Source: Trichococcus ilyis
GTDB lineage: Bacteria; Bacillota; Bacilli; Lactobacillales; Aerococcaceae
DNA length: 64,000 bases
Direction of reading: 5' to 3'
Assembly: GCF_900109135.1 (NCBI RefSeq)
Contig: NZ_FNYT01000013.1
Span: 1 to 64,000 of the forward strand
Shown here: in pieces, positions 62,057 through 64,000 of the stretch
Layout of the letters: every line of letters begins with the position of its first letter
Position numbering within the stretch: position 1 is the stretch's first letter
The notes under the pieces: generated by a model
Databases searched by the model: none
What the model was told of the DNA's origin: nothing
What the model saw: the letters and a program-made list of their open reading frames with translations, nothing else
Translations under genes and position numbers: made by a program

Positions 62057-63668
62057 TCGCTTGAAGCAGATGATGAAAGGGGCTTTGTTGCTGTCCTTGG
62101 CCGCTTTCGTCACCAAAATACTCAGTGCGGTCTATCGCGTGCCCTTTCAGAATATGGTGGGAAATACAGGTTTCTACGTCTACCAACAGGTCTATCCGAT
62201 CTACGGCATCGGCATGACGTTCGCGTTGTCCGGTTTTCCGGTTTTTCTTTCGAAGATGATAGCAGAAACGGCGGACAGCGCGACCCGCCAACGGATGATG
62301 CGGCGCAGTTTGGTCATCCTGGGGGGGTTCGGCTTCAGCCTGTTTCTGGGCATCTACGGCTTTTCGAGCCAACTGGCTCAACTGATGGGGGATCCGGACC
62401 TGAAACCGATCCTGCAGTCTGTATCCTGGATGTTTTTATGGATGCCGCTATTGGCGACGCTGCGCGGGTATTTCCAAGGGAACTACCGCATGGAACCGAC
62501 AGCCGTCTCGCAGGTTTCCGAACAATTGGTGCGTGTCGGTGCGATTCTTATTGCGGCGTATCTGTACACGAAAACCAAGGGCGACCTGTATGTGATGGGG
62601 GCGAATGCCATGAGCGGGGCGACGATCGGTGCAGTCCTGGCAAGCTCGATCCTGTTGGGGGCCTATCAGAATGAAAGGCGCCAAAACGCAGCGTACGCGC
62701 TTGATGGGCAGCAGCCAAGAAAGGCTGATCCTGCAGGCCAGTGGGGAATCCTGGTCCGGCGCTATGCTACGGAAGGGATGACGATCTGTCTCCTGAGCGC
62801 TATCCTCGTCCTGTTCCAGCTGATCGATTCGTTCACGCTTTATAACGGCCTGTTGGACGGCGGTGCAGCCAGCGATTTGGCAAAAAATGTCAAAGGGGTC
62901 TATGACCGCGGCCAGCCGCTGGTCCAATTGGGCATGGTCGTAGGGACCGGTTTTTCAGCCAGCTTCATTCCGCTGATGAGCCAAGCGCATGCGCAAGGGC
63001 GCCAACAGGAATTTGTCCGTTCCGCCGTCTCATTGTTGCGGATGACAAGCGTCTTTTCGGCGGCTGCGGTGACGGGATTGCTGGCCATTCTGCCGAACGT
63101 CAACAACATGCTCTTCGGGGACCGGGAGGGCATCGCGGTTCTGTCCGTGTATATCTTGGCCATCTTTGCGGCTTCGGTGATGACCGCCTATCAGTCCATC
63201 CTGCAGAGTTTGGGCCGATATAAAATTTCTTTGGCAGCTTTGGCTGTAGCTCTTGCGGTCAAGTTTTGCGGCAATCTGCTGTTGGTGAAAACATTGGGTA
63301 CGATGGGGGCGAGCATCGCCTTGATTGCCGGCTTGGGCGCCATGTTGCTGTTGCTTTGGCTGCAAAGCGAACGCGCCTTGAGGGACGTTTGGTTCGCGGA
63401 TAAATTCCTGTTGAAGCTGATGATCGGCTGCGTTGTGCTGTTCGTAACGGCAGGGTCGCTCCGGATCGGTCTGGAAAGGTATGTTTTCATGGCTGGCGGC
63501 CGGCTGGCGGATTCCGCGATTGCGGCAGTGACGGTTTGCGCGGGTGTAGCTGTATTTTTATGGTATATTCTAAAAGCGAAGCTCTTTACTTTAAGGGAGT
63601 GGATCAGTATTCCGTTCGGGAAAAAATTGCTGCGCAAATTGCCGGACAGAACGAGGGGCTTAAAATAG
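62046..63668 (+). CDS. MOP-superfamily flippase (SpoVB/MurJ-like)
   Basis: A 540-residue membrane protein with about fourteen helices. MKGALLLSLAAFVTKILSAVYRVPFQNMVGNTGFYVYQQVYPIYGI is the hallmark N terminus of the polysaccharide-transport branch that includes SpoVB, YtgP/MurJ and YabM. It would flip lipid-linked cell-wall or polysaccharide precursors. The ATG at 62046 follows AGGAG and overlaps the mfd end by 11 bases. In Bacillus, yabM occupies the same place between mfd/spoVT and yabN, which supports YabM as the counterpart. The precise lipid-linked substrate is not known. Confidence 0.9.
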   Translation: MENNRLKQMMKGALLLSLAAFVTKILSAVYRVPFQNMVGNTGFYVYQQVYPIYGIGMTFALSGFPVFLSKMIAETADSATRQRMMRRSLVILGGFGFSLFLGIYGFSSQLAQLMGDPDLKPILQSVSWMFLWMPLLATLRGYFQGNYRMEPTAVSQVSEQLVRVGAILIAAYLYTKTKGDLYVMGANAMSGATIGAVLASSILLGAYQNERRQNAAYALDGQQPRKADPAGQWGILVRRYATEGMTICLLSAILVLFQLIDSFTLYNGLLDGGAASDLAKNVKGVYDRGQPLVQLGMVVGTGFSASFIPLMSQAHAQGRQQEFVRSAVSLLRMTSVFSAAAVTGLLAILPNVNNMLFGDREGIAVLSVYILAIFAASVMTAYQSILQSLGRYKISLAALAVALAVKFCGNLLLVKTLGTMGASIALIAGLGAMLLLLWLQSERALRDVWFADKFLLKLMIGCVVLFVTAGSLRIGLERYVFMAGGRLADSAIAAVTVCAGVAVFLWYILKAKLFTLREWISIPFGKKLLRKLPDRTRGLK

Positions 63669-63696
63669 GCAAGACCTAAAGAAGGGGATGGATTTA

Positions 63697-64000
63697 TGGG
63701 TAAAATTCAAATAATGGGGCTCGGAGCCGGCGACTTGGAGCAATTGCCTTACGGCATATACAGCAAGCTGCTGGCGGCTGAATTTGTCCATCTGCGGACC
63801 AAAGAGCATCCGGTCGTCGAAAATCTGCAGGCTGCCGGGGTGCGCTTCGAAAGTTTCGATGCTGTGTACGAGTCCAAGGATAAGTTTGAGGACGTCTACC
63901 GTCAAATCGCGGATTATTTGCTGGAAAAGGCAAAGACGCAGGACCTGATTTATGCTGTTCCTGGACACCCGTTGGTAGCGGAGGATTCCGTAAAGTATCT
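63697..64000 (+). CDS. YabN/MazG-type protein, N-terminal methylase domain (truncated by window end)
   Basis: Only the first 101 codons are inside the window. They start MGKIQIMGLGAGDLEQLPYGIYSKLL and continue with LRTKEHPVVENL and DLIYAVPGHPLVAED, which matches the tetrapyrrole-methylase-like domain that precedes MazG pyrophosphohydrolase in YabN. GLGAGD and VPGHP are the cofactor and loop motifs. AAGGGGATGG precedes the ATG. Synteny (mfd-yabM-yabN) agrees. The second, MazG half cannot be seen. Confidence 0.85.

Overview
The window reads as chromosomal DNA of a low-to-middle GC Gram-positive bacterium of the order Lactobacillales. Trichococcus or a close relative in the Carnobacteriaceae is my best guess. 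This is inferred from overall protein character, strong Shine-Dalgarno sites, frequent GTG/TTG starts, sigma-A-type promoters, a T-box tyrS, an L-lactate dehydrogenase and an AdcACB zinc importer. No rRNA, tRNA or CRISPR array was seen.

Layout. 1-1.53 kb: a complete IS4-family insertion sequence lying exactly at the window edge. 1.6-3.5 kb: an Lrp-type regulator and an aminotransferase. 3.7-6.4 kb: a CstR-controlled sulfane-sulfur operon (rhodanese, CoA-disulfide/persulfide reductase fused to rhodanese, rhodanese, CstR) with an operator set between -35 and -10. 6.8-8.6 kb: an ABC-2 exporter. 8.6-18.4 kb: single genes including a nucleoid-associated protein, a drug/metabolite exporter, a pyruvate kinase with the signature of K+-independent enzymes, an M20 amidohydrolase next to argH, a class-I glutamine amidotransferase, a CDP-alcohol phosphatidyltransferase and a second aminotransferase. 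18.4-19.9 kb: a TnpB-only IS200/IS605-type element whose promoter carries a LexA-like SOS box. 20.0-22.1 kb: ilvD behind an unlisted 24-residue leader peptide (Leu-Leu-Val-Ile-Ile) and an attenuator.

22.1-31.9 kb is a hexuronate island: a GPH-family transporter, an IclR regulator, then kdgA-uxaC-uxuA-uxuB, a HAD phosphatase and a GH3 glycosidase. Together these take glucuronate or galacturonate to pyruvate and glyceraldehyde-3-phosphate, but no KDG kinase is present. 32.3-37.5 kb is an AraC-controlled operon of three Gfo/Idh/MocA oxidoreductases around a TIM-barrel isomerase/eliminase-like protein. It is the best candidate here for an undescribed carbohydrate pathway, probably one that works through 3-keto-sugars.

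37.6-43.2 kb: a flavodoxin-fold oxidoreductase, a small unknown protein, GNAT, T-box-regulated tyrS, a secreted NlpC/P60 peptidoglycan hydrolase and a MerR-TipAS regulator with a textbook 19-bp-spacer promoter. 43.4-64 kb follows the conserved Bacillus order metG-tatD-rnmV-rsmA-veg-ispE-purR-glmU-prs-pth-mfd-(SpoVB/MurJ-like flippase)-yabN. Three lineage-specific additions interrupt it: adcACB between ispE and purR, a cupin gene where yabJ-spoVG would be, and ldh between prs and pth. The last gene runs off the window.
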